A stretch of 21,655 nucleotides of DNA, from positions 1 to 21,655 of the forward strand of contig CAZOLN010000033.1 in NCBI GenBank assembly GCA_964580565.1. Reading direction: 5' to 3'. Shown here in pieces: positions 14,155 to 21,616 of the stretch (positions are counted from its first letter, which is position 1; each line of letters opens with the position of its first letter). Position numbers and translations under genes: made by a program. The notes under the pieces are model-generated. The model saw nothing but the letters and a program-made list of their open reading frames with translations, did not search any database and was not told the origin of the DNA. The stretch is from DUEL01 sp964580565. GTDB taxonomy: Bacteria; Chloroflexota; Anaerolineae; B4-G1; DUEL01.

Positions 14155-16131
14155 ATGAACCCCGTGAACGAGCCGGAAAAACAAGCACCTCTATCTCCAG
14201 AAGAACCGATGGGTCTCGCCGCAGAGGGAGCATCCGACGAACTGCGCACCCGGATCATCGACAAGGGGGGACCCTCCACGGCCGACAAGGTCCAGAAATC
14301 GGTCGGCGGAAGGTTGGCACCGGGCTCGCTCCTGCAGGATCGGTACCGCATCCTGGGCGTCCTGGGTTCGGGAGGGATGAGCACCGTCTACAAAGCCCAG
14401 GACCTCCGTTTCCCCCGCGTGGCGCGCCTATGCGCCATCAAGGAGATGAGCAACACCATCCTCGACCCCCGGCTCCGCCAGCAGGCCCTGTCCAACTTCG
14501 AGCGGGAGGCCAGCCTTCTGGCGACCCTCAACCACCCGGCCATTCCCCAGGTGTACGACTACTTCACCGAGGGAGAGCATTCCTACCTCGTCATGGAGTT
14601 CATCTCCGGCAAAGATCTGGAGACGCTGCTGGAAGAGATGGAAGGGTTCCCAACAGAGGAGGAGGTCGTCCAGTGGGCGCTCCAGATCTGCGACGTCCTA
14701 ACCTACCTCCACAACCACAAACCCCACCCCATCATCTTCCGCGACATGAAACCCTCGAACATCATGCTGGACGACCAGGGGCGCATCCGCCTGGTGGACT
14801 TTGGCATCGCCAAGGTGTTTCAGACCGGGCAGCGGGGAACGATGGTCGGCACGGAGGGATACGCCCCGCCCGAGCAGTACCGAGGCATCGCCAGCCCTCA
14901 GGGGGACATCTACGCATTGGGCGCCACCCTGCACCACCTGCTGACCAAACAGGACCCCCGGCTGGAACCGCCCTTCTCCTTCCACGAGCGACCGATCCAG
15001 ACGGTGAACCCCCTGGTCTCGGACGAACTGGTAGCGATCGTCAACAGGGCTCTGGAGTACGACGCCGGGCGCCGGTTCCGCTCCGTCGAGGAGATGCGGC
15101 GCGCGTTGCTCCGGCTACCCACGGCCCGGGGGGTCGCTCCGGGCGTCGCCGTATCCAAGACCGCACCGGTGCGGGGGCCGAAGCCCCTGTGGGAGTTCGC
15201 CTGCGAGGACGAGGTACGCTCCAGCCCGATGGTCGTGAACGGGATGTTGTATGTCGGCGCATACGACAACAACCTCTATGCGCTGAACGCGGAAAAAGGT
15301 ACGTTCGTCTGGAAGTATCCGACCGAGGGCGGGGTGGGCTCCTCCCCCTGTGTGTTCGAAGGCCTGGTCTATTTCGGATCCAAGGACCATTCCCTCTACG
15401 CTGTGGACGCGCAGACAGGGCGCCTGATGTGGACCTTCCCGACCAAGGGGCCGATCTTCTCCTCCCCCCGCGTGCAGTTCGGCTACGTCTTCTTCGGCTC
15501 CGACGATCGGCACCTGTACGTCGTCCACGCGCGGAACGGACGTCGGGGGTGGATCTTCGAGGCGGAGGCTCCCATCCGGTCCTCCCCGGCGGTCGGGAAG
15601 GACGCGGTCTACTTCGGGGACGAGGGCGGGTCGCTGTACGCGGTCACCGTAGAAGGGCGACTGCGCTGGCGGTTCCGGGCCCGACGGGGGCTCACCTCCT
15701 CTCCCCACATCGAAGGCGAACTGCTGTACGTGGGCTCGAAAGACTGGTACGTCTACGCATTGGAACTGGAGACCGGATGGGCGGTGTGGCGATACCGGAC
15801 CGAAGGGCCGGTGGTCTCCTCACCAACGGCGGCGGAATCGACCATCTTCATCGGCTCCGCCGACGGGAAAGTGTACGCCCTGAACGGCGAGAACGGACAG
15901 GTCATCTGGCGATACGAGACAGAAGGCCAGGTCACCTCAAGCCCGGCGTTCTCCGACGGCGTGGTATACATCGGTTCCACCGACGGCTCGGTCTATGCTA
16001 TTGACGCCCAAACCGGCCGGCTCCGCTGGCGTTTCAAGACCGAAGGCCCGGTCGTCTCTACCCCCTGCGTGGTGGGCGGCGTCGTGTACGTGGGCTCCTG
16101 CGACCACCGGGTCTACGCGCTTCCGGCTTGA
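14155..16131 (+). CDS. Ser/Thr protein kinase fused to an eight-repeat PQQ-type beta-propeller
   Basis: The 658-aa protein has a Hanks-type kinase (about 60-320) then a propeller (about 343-658). Kinase motifs are LGSGGMSTVYKAQD (Gly loop), Lys96 in CAIKEM, IIFRDMKPSNIM with catalytic Asp197 (Phe195 replaces His of HRD), VDFGIAK with Asp215, and EGYAPPEQY. Eight repeats of the form YVGSxDxxLYALxxxTGxxxW follow. No membrane segment joins the halves, unlike receptor kinases with external propellers, so the sensor should be cytoplasmic. The first 60 residues are polar. ATG 14155 has AAGGA very close; GTG 14164 is an alternative start. First of seven tightly packed genes, 19 nt before its likely phosphatase. 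What the propeller binds is unknown. Confidence 0.94.
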   Translation: MNPVNEPEKQAPLSPEEPMGLAAEGASDELRTRIIDKGGPSTADKVQKSVGGRLAPGSLLQDRYRILGVLGSGGMSTVYKAQDLRFPRVARLCAIKEMSNTILDPRLRQQALSNFEREASLLATLNHPAIPQVYDYFTEGEHSYLVMEFISGKDLETLLEEMEGFPTEEEVVQWALQICDVLTYLHNHKPHPIIFRDMKPSNIMLDDQGRIRLVDFGIAKVFQTGQRGTMVGTEGYAPPEQYRGIASPQGDIYALGATLHHLLTKQDPRLEPPFSFHERPIQTVNPLVSDELVAIVNRALEYDAGRRFRSVEEMRRALLRLPTARGVAPGVAVSKTAPVRGPKPLWEFACEDEVRSSPMVVNGMLYVGAYDNNLYALNAEKGTFVWKYPTEGGVGSSPCVFEGLVYFGSKDHSLYAVDAQTGRLMWTFPTKGPIFSSPRVQFGYVFFGSDDRHLYVVHARNGRRGWIFEAEAPIRSSPAVGKDAVYFGDEGGSLYAVTVEGRLRWRFRARRGLTSSPHIEGELLYVGSKDWYVYALELETGWAVWRYRTEGPVVSSPTAAESTIFIGSADGKVYALNGENGQVIWRYETEGQVTSSPAFSDGVVYIGSTDGSVYAIDAQTGRLRWRFKTEGPVVSTPCVVGGVVYVGSCDHRVYALPA

Positions 16132-16150
16132 ACGGCGAAGGGAGAGCCGA

Positions 16151-17008
16151 ATGGGGATTTGGCATCTCTTTCGTAGGCGAAAGGCAGCACCTGAAAGAAA
16201 ACAGGTCAGACAGCCCGAAGAAGGAATAACACAATACCGGGTCGGTTGGGCCACCGACGTCGGTCAGGTACGACAGCGGAACGAGGACGCCGTGTTCGTC
16301 ATGACAGCCTACCAGGAAGGAGGCCACGGATTGATCCCCTTCGGCCTCTTCGTCCTCGCCGATGGGATGGGAGGGCACCGCCTCGGAGACGTCGCCAGCG
16401 CCCTGGCGACCCGGATCGTGGCCCAACACGTCATCGCGGAGACCATCCTGCACACGCTCCGGGAAGAGGAGCCCGGCGCCGATCGCCCTCCCCTGAGCGA
16501 GGTGCTCATCGACGCGGTCAACAAGGCCAACGCCGCCGTTGCTATGGAGGTGCCGGGGGCCGGAACCACGCTGACCTGCGCGCTGCTCCTGGGCCCACGG
16601 GCCTACATCGCCCACGTGGGCGACAGCCGCGCATACCTCGTCTCCTCCGATGGGCTGGAGCAGATCACCCGGGACCACTCGCTCGTGGATCGGCTGGTGG
16701 AATTGGGACAACTGACCCAGGCCCAGGCGGCCAACCACCCTCACCGAAACGTCCTCTACCGGGCCGTGGGGCAAAAGGGGGAATTGGAGGTAGATACATA
16801 TATGCGGGTGATCCCATCGGACGGCGCCCTGCTGCTCTGTTCCGATGGGTTATGGGGGTTGGTGGACGAAGAGGCGATCGCCCGGATCATCCGTGATGCG
16901 CCTTCCCCACAGGCCGCGTGCACAGATCTGATCCAGGCAGCGAACGAGGCTGGCGGCCGAGATAACATCACGGCGATCCTGGTGAGACCTCCCCAAGAAG
17001 CGCGATGA
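16151..17008 (+). CDS. PP2C-family Ser/Thr phosphatase
   Basis: The 285-aa metal-dependent phosphatase is the natural eraser for the kinase just upstream. Metal-site motifs are present: RQRNEDAV (Asp46), LADGMGGH (Asp71), GAGTTLTCALL, HVGDSRAYLV, LLCSDGLWG (Asp232) and GGRDNITAI (Asp271). A basic N-terminal tail (WHLFRRRKAAPERKQVR) precedes the domain. There is no membrane segment, so it acts in the cytoplasm. The ATG has GGGAGAG upstream; an upstream-extended frame overlaps the kinase coding region and is not needed. Its stop overlaps the next start (ATGA). Confidence 0.95.
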   Translation: MGIWHLFRRRKAAPERKQVRQPEEGITQYRVGWATDVGQVRQRNEDAVFVMTAYQEGGHGLIPFGLFVLADGMGGHRLGDVASALATRIVAQHVIAETILHTLREEEPGADRPPLSEVLIDAVNKANAAVAMEVPGAGTTLTCALLLGPRAYIAHVGDSRAYLVSSDGLEQITRDHSLVDRLVELGQLTQAQAANHPHRNVLYRAVGQKGELEVDTYMRVIPSDGALLLCSDGLWGLVDEEAIARIIRDAPSPQAACTDLIQAANEAGGRDNITAILVRPPQEAR

Positions 17009-18474
17009 GCGAAGTACCGGAGAAGGACCCCTACGAGATACTGGGTGTCTCCCCGCTGGCGACCCAGGAGGAGATCCGGCGAGCGTACCGGGCCCTGGTG
17101 CGCCGCTACCACCCGGACAGCGGCACCGAGGAGGCCTCGGCGACCCGGTTTCTGGAGATCCACCAGGCTTACGAACTGCTGAGCGATCCGGCACGACGCC
17201 GGGCCTACGACCGCCTTCACCGGGAGCGCCGAGGACGCCGGACGACCTCCTTCTGGTGGGAGGTGATCCTCAGCCGCCAGAGGCTGCCCGCCCTCTCCGA
17301 GGACCAGATGGTCTACGTCCTGGTCGAGATCTACCCCTCCAAACGGGTCCCCGTCCGGCGGGTTCCCTTGAACCTGGTGCTGGTCATCGACCGTAGCACC
17401 TCGATGCAAGGGGATCGCCTGGACTACGTGAGAAGCGCAACCCATCACATCGTTGAGGACCTGGACCGGGAGGATGTCTTTGGCATCGTCGCCTTCAACG
17501 ATCACGCGGAGACGATCGTCCCCAGCCAGCCGCTGACCAATCGGGAGTACGTGCACAGCAGGATCTCCTCCATCTGGGCCTCCGGCGGGACCGAGATGCT
17601 CCGGGGGCTCCTGATGGGGCTGGAACAGGTCCGTCGGTTCCACAGCCAGGACCGCATCAGCCACCTCCTCCTCCTCACCGACGGACACACCTACGGGGAC
17701 GAGGAGACCTGCATCGCCGAAGCCCGCCAGGCCGGTCAGGAAGGGATCGGCATCAGCACGTTCGGAATCGGCGAGGACTGGCACGAGACGTTCCTGAGCA
17801 CGCTGGCCCGCGAGACGGGAGGGACTTGTGTACATATTTCGGATCCGGCGCAGGCGCGGCGCGCGCTGCGGGAGATGATCCGGGGCCTGTGCGACATCGC
17901 CGTCCGCGACCTGTGGCTCACCCCCCGCTTCCCCCGGCAAGTACGCCTGGAAAGCGTGTTCCGCTGCGACCCCGACGTCGAACGGCTGCGGCCGGTAGGA
18001 GAGGAGATCAACCTGGGAGCCCTTTCGGTGGACGCCCACCTCTCCGTGCTGCTGGAGATCGCAGTGGCCCCGATGCCACTTGGGAAGCACCGCCTGATGC
18101 AGTTGGAACTGCGGGGCCTGCTGCCCGACGCAGGCGAGGAGGATCGGCTGCTGGCCGACCTTGAGATCGAAGTCGTGGAAGGAGCGGAGGAGCAACCGAT
18201 CTCAACCGCGATCATCAACGCGGTCAACAAGGTCAACCTTTTCCGGATGCAAGAACGGGCCTGGCAGGCCCTCGAGGAGGGGCGGAGGGAAGAAGCCCGT
18301 CAGCAACTGGAGGCCGTGGCTACACGGCTGCTGGACCTGGGCGAGACAGAACTGGCCCACGCAGCGTTGCTGGAAGCGCAGCGCGTGGCCGAAGGAGAAG
18401 AGGTATCCAAGCGGGCGAAGAAAGAGATCTACTTTGGGACCCGTCACCTGCGGATACCCGAAGGGGGAAAATGA
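17005..18474 (+). CDS. J-domain fused to a von Willebrand factor A domain
   Basis: The 489-aa protein begins with a J-domain: DPYEILGVSPLATQEEIRRAYRALV and the HPD triad at residues 36-38 (YHPDSG), so it can probably stimulate a DnaK-type chaperone. There is no Gly/Phe region or DnaJ zinc centre. A vWA domain (about 120-300) follows with an intact metal-ion site: D129-R-S131-T-S133, GGTEM and LLTDGHTYGDE. The C-terminal part (about 310-489) is beta-rich, then a helical stretch resembling TPR-like repeats (QALEEGRREEARQQLEAVATR). Fusion of J and vWA in one chain is unusual. It overlaps the PP2C gene by 4 nt and precedes the FHA gene by 1 nt, so it likely serves as an adaptor in the kinase system. 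Confidence 0.92.
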   Translation: MSEVPEKDPYEILGVSPLATQEEIRRAYRALVRRYHPDSGTEEASATRFLEIHQAYELLSDPARRRAYDRLHRERRGRRTTSFWWEVILSRQRLPALSEDQMVYVLVEIYPSKRVPVRRVPLNLVLVIDRSTSMQGDRLDYVRSATHHIVEDLDREDVFGIVAFNDHAETIVPSQPLTNREYVHSRISSIWASGGTEMLRGLLMGLEQVRRFHSQDRISHLLLLTDGHTYGDEETCIAEARQAGQEGIGISTFGIGEDWHETFLSTLARETGGTCVHISDPAQARRALREMIRGLCDIAVRDLWLTPRFPRQVRLESVFRCDPDVERLRPVGEEINLGALSVDAHLSVLLEIAVAPMPLGKHRLMQLELRGLLPDAGEEDRLLADLEIEVVEGAEEQPISTAIINAVNKVNLFRMQERAWQALEEGRREEARQQLEAVATRLLDLGETELAHAALLEAQRVAEGEEVSKRAKKEIYFGTRHLRIPEGGK

Positions 18475-18475
18475 A

Positions 18476-18985
18476 ATGATCCAGTGTCCAACTTGCGGGG
18501 AAAAATACCGTCCGGGGACCTTGTTCTGCTCAAAGTGCGGAACCTACCTCCCTACCGGTGGGTCGCCGCGCACGGTGACCCTGCCGACCGACCGACTCTC
18601 CGATGTCCCGTACACTCCCCCAGAAACGGGCGCGCTGGAGAAGGAAGCGCCAGCGGAACCTCGCACCATCCAGGTGCGCGTCATCGAAACCGACCGCGAG
18701 GTGGTCCTTCCTCCCGCCAGCGAGCTGCTCCTGGGGCGCCGTGATCCGATGCGGGGGATATTCCCAGACCTGGATCTCACCGCCGACGGGGGAATCGAGA
18801 AAGGGGTCTCCCGACGACACGCCCGGATCCTTCAAAAGGAAGGAAAGGTCTTCATAGAGGACGTGGGCAGCGCCAACGGCACGTTCCTCAACGACCAACG
18901 GCTGATGCCCTATCTCCCCTACCCCCTCCGAGACGGTGACCGGGTCCGCATCGGGAAATTGGAACTGGAGATCCACTTCGAGTAA
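18476..18985 (+). CDS. Zinc-ribbon and FHA-domain protein
   Basis: The 169-aa protein starts with a CPTCGEKYRPGTLFCSKCG zinc ribbon (Cys4, Cys7, Cys18, Cys21). A Pro/Thr-rich linker (about 25-62) follows, then an FHA phosphothreonine-binding domain (about 65-169). FHA landmarks are LLLGRRDP (Gly87-Arg88), VSRRHARI (Ser102, His105) and VGSANGTFLND (Asn124-Gly125). The linker contains TLPTDR and YTPPETG, possible kinase sites, though this is inference. It would read phosphorylation made by the kinase at 14155. ATG 18476 follows AAGGGGG and begins 1 nt after the preceding stop. The size and zinc-ribbon-plus-FHA layout recall small FHA adaptors such as GarA, but the ribbon sequence differs. Confidence 0.93.
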   Translation: MIQCPTCGEKYRPGTLFCSKCGTYLPTGGSPRTVTLPTDRLSDVPYTPPETGALEKEAPAEPRTIQVRVIETDREVVLPPASELLLGRRDPMRGIFPDLDLTADGGIEKGVSRRHARILQKEGKVFIEDVGSANGTFLNDQRLMPYLPYPLRDGDRVRIGKLELEIHFE

Positions 18986-19002
18986 GGCCGGGAGGAACGA
19001 GT

Positions 19003-19245
19003 ATGGCGATGACGGTCCTGATCCATCTAGTAGGAGAAGATCCGATCGTGGCCGAGATCGAGGAGATGCCAGCCCCCCAGGATCAATTCTTCGCCTGTAT
19101 GAACCCCCGACGGCGGGATGGGCGGGAGGTGAGTTACCTGTTGCCGGAAATAAAAATCCTGCTCCTGCCCTGGCATCGAATCCACTGTATTGAGATCCTC
19201 CCCTCCGAAGAGGAAGAGGAACTGATCACGTTCGTCCGCGAGTGA
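19003..19245 (+). CDS. Small conserved-looking protein, unknown function
   Basis: An 80-aa soluble protein without signal peptide or membrane segment. It reads as alternating strands: TVLIHLVGEDPIVAEIEEMP, then CMNPRRRDGREVSYLLPEIKILLLPWHRIHCIEILPSE, and an acidic turn EEEEELITFVRE at the end. PRRRDG and PWHRI look like conserved signatures; I do not recognise a named function. GGGAGGAA gives a good SD, and the gene sits 17 nt after FHA and 3 nt before the response regulator, which argues that it is real and part of the same system. A YccA- or PilZ-like small beta fold is only speculation. Confidence 0.85.
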   Translation: MAMTVLIHLVGEDPIVAEIEEMPAPQDQFFACMNPRRRDGREVSYLLPEIKILLLPWHRIHCIEILPSEEEEELITFVRE

Positions 19246-19248
19246 GAC

Positions 19249-19992
19249 ATGTCCCCCCCTGGCCCCCTTATTCTGGTTGTAGACGACGAAGAACACATCC
19301 AGCGATTGGTGCGGATGAACCTGGAGATGGAAGACTTCCGGGTGATCACTGCGTCCTCCGGCACGGAAGCGATCGAACGGGTCCGGAAGGACCTGCCCGA
19401 TCTGGTCCTGCTGGACGTGGGGATGCCGGGATTGGACGGGTTCGAGACCCTGCGGCTGATCCGGGAGATCTCCGAGGTCCCCGTGATCATGCTCACCGTC
19501 CGTTCGGACGAGGAGGACATCGTCCGCGGACTGGAACTGGGAGCGGACGATTACATCACGAAGCCGTTCCGCACGCGGGAACTGAGCAGCCGCATCCGGG
19601 CGGTCCTCCGACGCACGCGGGGAGCCCCCCCAGAGACGGCCATCCTCAAGATCGACGACTACCTGAGCGTGGATTACAACCGTTGGGAGGTGATCGTCGG
19701 TGGGAAGCGGGTGAAACTCCGCCCAACGGAGTTCCGCCTGCTCTACCACCTCATCGAGAACGCCGGGTGGGTGGTCCCCCACGAGGTCCTGCTGGCCAAA
19801 GTGTGGGGGCACGAGTACCGAGAGGAGGTTCATTACCTCCGGCTGTACATCACCTACCTGCGCCAGAAGATCGAGCCGGACCCATCTCACCCACGCTACA
19901 TCCTCACCGAACGGGGCGTCGGCTACCGGTTTGTGGATTTCCGAAACCGAGAACGAGACCAGGGAAAGGAGGACACGAAGCAGGATGGGTAG
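19249..19992 (+). CDS. OmpR/PhoB-family response regulator
   Basis: The 247-aa DNA-binding regulator has a complete receiver (Asp11-Asp12 in VVDDEE, phospho-acceptor Asp56 in LLDVGMPG, Thr83 in MLTVRS, Lys105 in TKPFR). An OmpR-type winged helix follows: KLRPTEFRLLYHLIENAG, a recognition region with EVHYLRLYITYLRQKIEPDP, and YILTERGVGYRF. The winged-helix part resembles KdpE. No histidine kinase gene lies in the window. The start at 19249 lies 3 nt after the preceding stop, with no strong SD, so translation is probably coupled. It overlaps the GTPase gene by 8 nt. The regulated promoters are unknown; the kinase cluster could itself be a target. Confidence 0.95.
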   Translation: MSPPGPLILVVDDEEHIQRLVRMNLEMEDFRVITASSGTEAIERVRKDLPDLVLLDVGMPGLDGFETLRLIREISEVPVIMLTVRSDEEDIVRGLELGADDYITKPFRTRELSSRIRAVLRRTRGAPPETAILKIDDYLSVDYNRWEVIVGGKRVKLRPTEFRLLYHLIENAGWVVPHEVLLAKVWGHEYREEVHYLRLYITYLRQKIEPDPSHPRYILTERGVGYRFVDFRNRERDQGKEDTKQDG

Positions 19993-20500
19993 GACGTGCA
20001 AAGTGGTCATCACCGGGGCCTTCAACGCCGGCAAGAGCGCTTTCATCCGCACCATCTCCGAGATCCCCGTGGTCAGCACCGAGCGACGGATCACGGACGG
20101 GATGGCCCGTGTCAAGGAAGAGACCACCGTGGCGATGGACTACGGGCAGGTAACCATCGGAGGTCGCCTCTTCCACCTCTTCGGTACGCCAGGGCAAGCC
20201 CGGTTCGAGTTCATGTGGGACATCCTCTCCAAAGAGGCGGATGCCCTGCTGCTCCTCGTGGACAGCACCGACCGGTCTTCATTCACGATGGCCCGCCGCA
20301 TCCTCCGCCGCCTGCGGGGGCGCCGTCGCATCCCCTTCCTGGTCGTCGCCACCAAGCAGGACGGCCGAAAGGCGATGCCCCCTGAGGAGATCGCTATGGC
20401 GCTGGGCGTCCAGCCCCCCTCCTTCGTCGTCCCCTGCGACGCGCGGAACAAGCAGAGCGTCCGCGCCGTGCTGATGCGCCTGGCGGAGATCGTGCGCTGA
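19985..20500 (+). CDS. Small GTPase of the COG2229/MglA-like group
   Basis: The 171-aa Ras-like GTPase has G1 VITGAFNAGKS (residues 8-18), the switch-I-like KEETTVAMDYG (Thr47-Thr48), G3 LFGTPGQARF (67-74) and G4 ATKQD (122-126, Asp126). The GTPGQ form of G3, lacking the usual Asp of DxxG, is typical of this bacterial group. Such GTPases often pair with roadblock/LC7 proteins; a REC-roadblock gene lies at 240-1001. ATG 19985 is chosen from AAAGGAGG (19966-19972); longer frames run through the response regulator gene. It is the last gene of the operon, with a terminator 26 nt further on. Confidence 0.92.
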   Translation: MGRTCKVVITGAFNAGKSAFIRTISEIPVVSTERRITDGMARVKEETTVAMDYGQVTIGGRLFHLFGTPGQARFEFMWDILSKEADALLLLVDSTDRSSFTMARRILRRLRGRRRIPFLVVATKQDGRKAMPPEEIAMALGVQPPSFVVPCDARNKQSVRAVLMRLAEIVR

Positions 20501-20526
20501 CCAGCCCGCCGATCCGGCAGCGCAAG

Positions 20527-20556
20527 GCACCGATCGTCCGCGGTCGGTGCTTTTTT
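20527..20556 (+). terminator. Intrinsic terminator of the signalling operon
   Basis: GCACCGATCG (20527-20536) and CGGTCGGTGC (20541-20550) form a 10-bp stem with one G-T pair and a TCCG loop, followed directly by six T (20551-20556). Confidence 0.88.
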
Positions 20557-20649
20557 CTATCGCAACTCTAATACGGCTCTTGCGCGAATCTAACGAAAGA
20601 TCGACACAATAAAGGCGGCTAAAACCGGACGGGAAAGGAGGTGATGAGG

Positions 20650-21099
20650 ATGTCCAATCTGATGCGGTGGGAACCTTTCCGGGAACTGATCAGCCTGCGT
20701 GAGGCGATGGATCGTCTGTTTGAGGAGTCGTTCGTTCGGCCCTGGGGGACGTGGTTGCGGCCCAGCGAGGTGGGCGCATTGGCCGTGGACATGTACGAGA
20801 CCGACGACGCCGTCGTGGTGAAGGCCTCCATCCCCGGCGTCAAGCCTGAGGACCTGGACATCAGCGTCACCGGCGACACGCTGACCATCCGGGGTGAGAT
20901 GAAACGCGAGGAAGAGGTCAAGGAAGAGAACTACATCCGCCGCGAGCGGTTCTACGGCACCTTCTGCCGCACCCTGCCGCTGCCGGTCCCGGTGGTCGCC
21001 GATGACGCGGAGGCCGAGTTCGAGAACGGCGTCCTGACCCTCACGCTGCCGAAGGCGGAAGAGGTGAAGCCCAAGACCATCAAGGTCAAGGCCAAATAA
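20650..21099 (+). CDS. Hsp20-family small heat-shock protein, copy 1
   Basis: A 149-aa ATP-independent holdase chaperone. The N-terminal arm (about 1-40, RWEPFRELISLREAMDRLFEESFVRPW) is followed by an alpha-crystallin domain (about 45-135) with SIPGVKPEDLDISV, GDTLTIRGEM and EFENGVLTLTLPK. The C-terminal TIKVKAK has the I-x-V motif that docks neighbouring subunits. ATG 20650 is preferred over GTG 20641 and ATG 20644 because AAAGGAGGTG (20634-20643) is 8 nt upstream. The next gene is a paralogue 16 nt downstream. No CIRCE inverted repeat is visible upstream. Confidence 0.95.
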   Translation: MSNLMRWEPFRELISLREAMDRLFEESFVRPWGTWLRPSEVGALAVDMYETDDAVVVKASIPGVKPEDLDISVTGDTLTIRGEMKREEEVKEENYIRRERFYGTFCRTLPLPVPVVADDAEAEFENGVLTLTLPKAEEVKPKTIKVKAK

Positions 21100-21115
21100 G
21101 GACAGGAGGTGAGGG

Positions 21116-21565
21116 ATGACCATCCGCAACTTCGACCCGTTCCGCGAGATGATGAGCCTCCGCGAGGCGATGGACCGTCTGCTGGAGGAGTCCTTCGTCC
21201 GGCCGCGCCGGCCCTGGCGGCAGGAGGGAACCCCGGAGGCGCCGCTGCGGTTGCCGGTGGACGTCTACACGACGCCGGAGGAGATCGTGGTGGTCGCCTC
21301 CCTGCCCGGCCTGTTGCCGGAGGAGGTGGACATCACCATCGAGGGGGACACGCTGACCATCCGCGGCGAGCTCCGTCCTCCGCTGGAGAACGTGGAGTAC
21401 CTGTTCCAGGAACGACCCTACGGCCACTTCGCCCGCTCGCTGACGCTTAACGTCCCCGTGGATGTGGAGAAGGCCGAGGCGGTCTTCGAGAACGGCGTCT
21501 TGACCCTGACGCTGCCGAAGAAGGAGGCGGTGCGCCCCAAATCCATCAAGGTGAAGACCAAATAG
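21116..21565 (+). CDS. Hsp20-family small heat-shock protein, copy 2
   Basis: Also 149 aa, with the same layout as copy 1: FDPFREMMSLREAMDRLLEESFVRP arm, alpha-crystallin domain with SLPGLLPEEVDITI, GDTLTIRGEL and VFENGVLTLTLPK, and C-terminal SIKVKTK. The identical blocks show tandem duplication, but the middle of the arm and the FQERPYGHFARSL segment have diverged, so mixed oligomers or different client preference are possible. GGAGGTGAG gives the SD. It shares transcription with copy 1 and ends before a clear terminator. Confidence 0.95.
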   Translation: MTIRNFDPFREMMSLREAMDRLLEESFVRPRRPWRQEGTPEAPLRLPVDVYTTPEEIVVVASLPGLLPEEVDITIEGDTLTIRGELRPPLENVEYLFQERPYGHFARSLTLNVPVDVEKAEAVFENGVLTLTLPKKEAVRPKSIKVKTK

Positions 21566-21580
21566 TCGGCGGGCGCCGAC
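21565..21580. other. Small perfect hairpin after hsp20 copy 2
   Basis: GTCGGC (21565-21570) and GCCGAC (21575-21580) flank a 4-nt loop immediately after the stop codon. It precedes the main terminator and may form a barrier to exonucleases. Confidence 0.5.
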
Positions 21581-21584
21581 CGCA

Positions 21585-21614
21585 AGGGGCAGGGAGGTCA
21601 CCCTGCCCCTTTTT
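21585..21614 (+). terminator. Intrinsic terminator after the hsp20 pair
   Basis: AGGGGCAGGG (21585-21594) and CCCTGCCCCT (21601-21610) form a perfect 10-bp stem with a 6-nt loop, followed by a run of T (to 21614). Confidence 0.9.
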
Positions 21615-21616
21615 GC

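Noticed and set aside
14142..16004. 620-codon second frame over the kinase-propeller gene
   Set aside because: It is the +1-type shadow of the kinase gene; Arg/Gly/Pro-rich with no domain.
16756..18195. 479-codon minus-strand frame opposite the J-vWA gene
   Set aside because: The plus-strand frame has intact J and vWA motifs and coupled starts; the antisense frame has no recognisable domain.
20580..20610. TTGCGC ... CACAAT as an hsp20 promoter
   Set aside because: The 19-nt spacing and 4/6 -10 match are too weak; no CIRCE-like inverted repeat is present. The true promoter is somewhere in 20557-20633, but I cannot place it.
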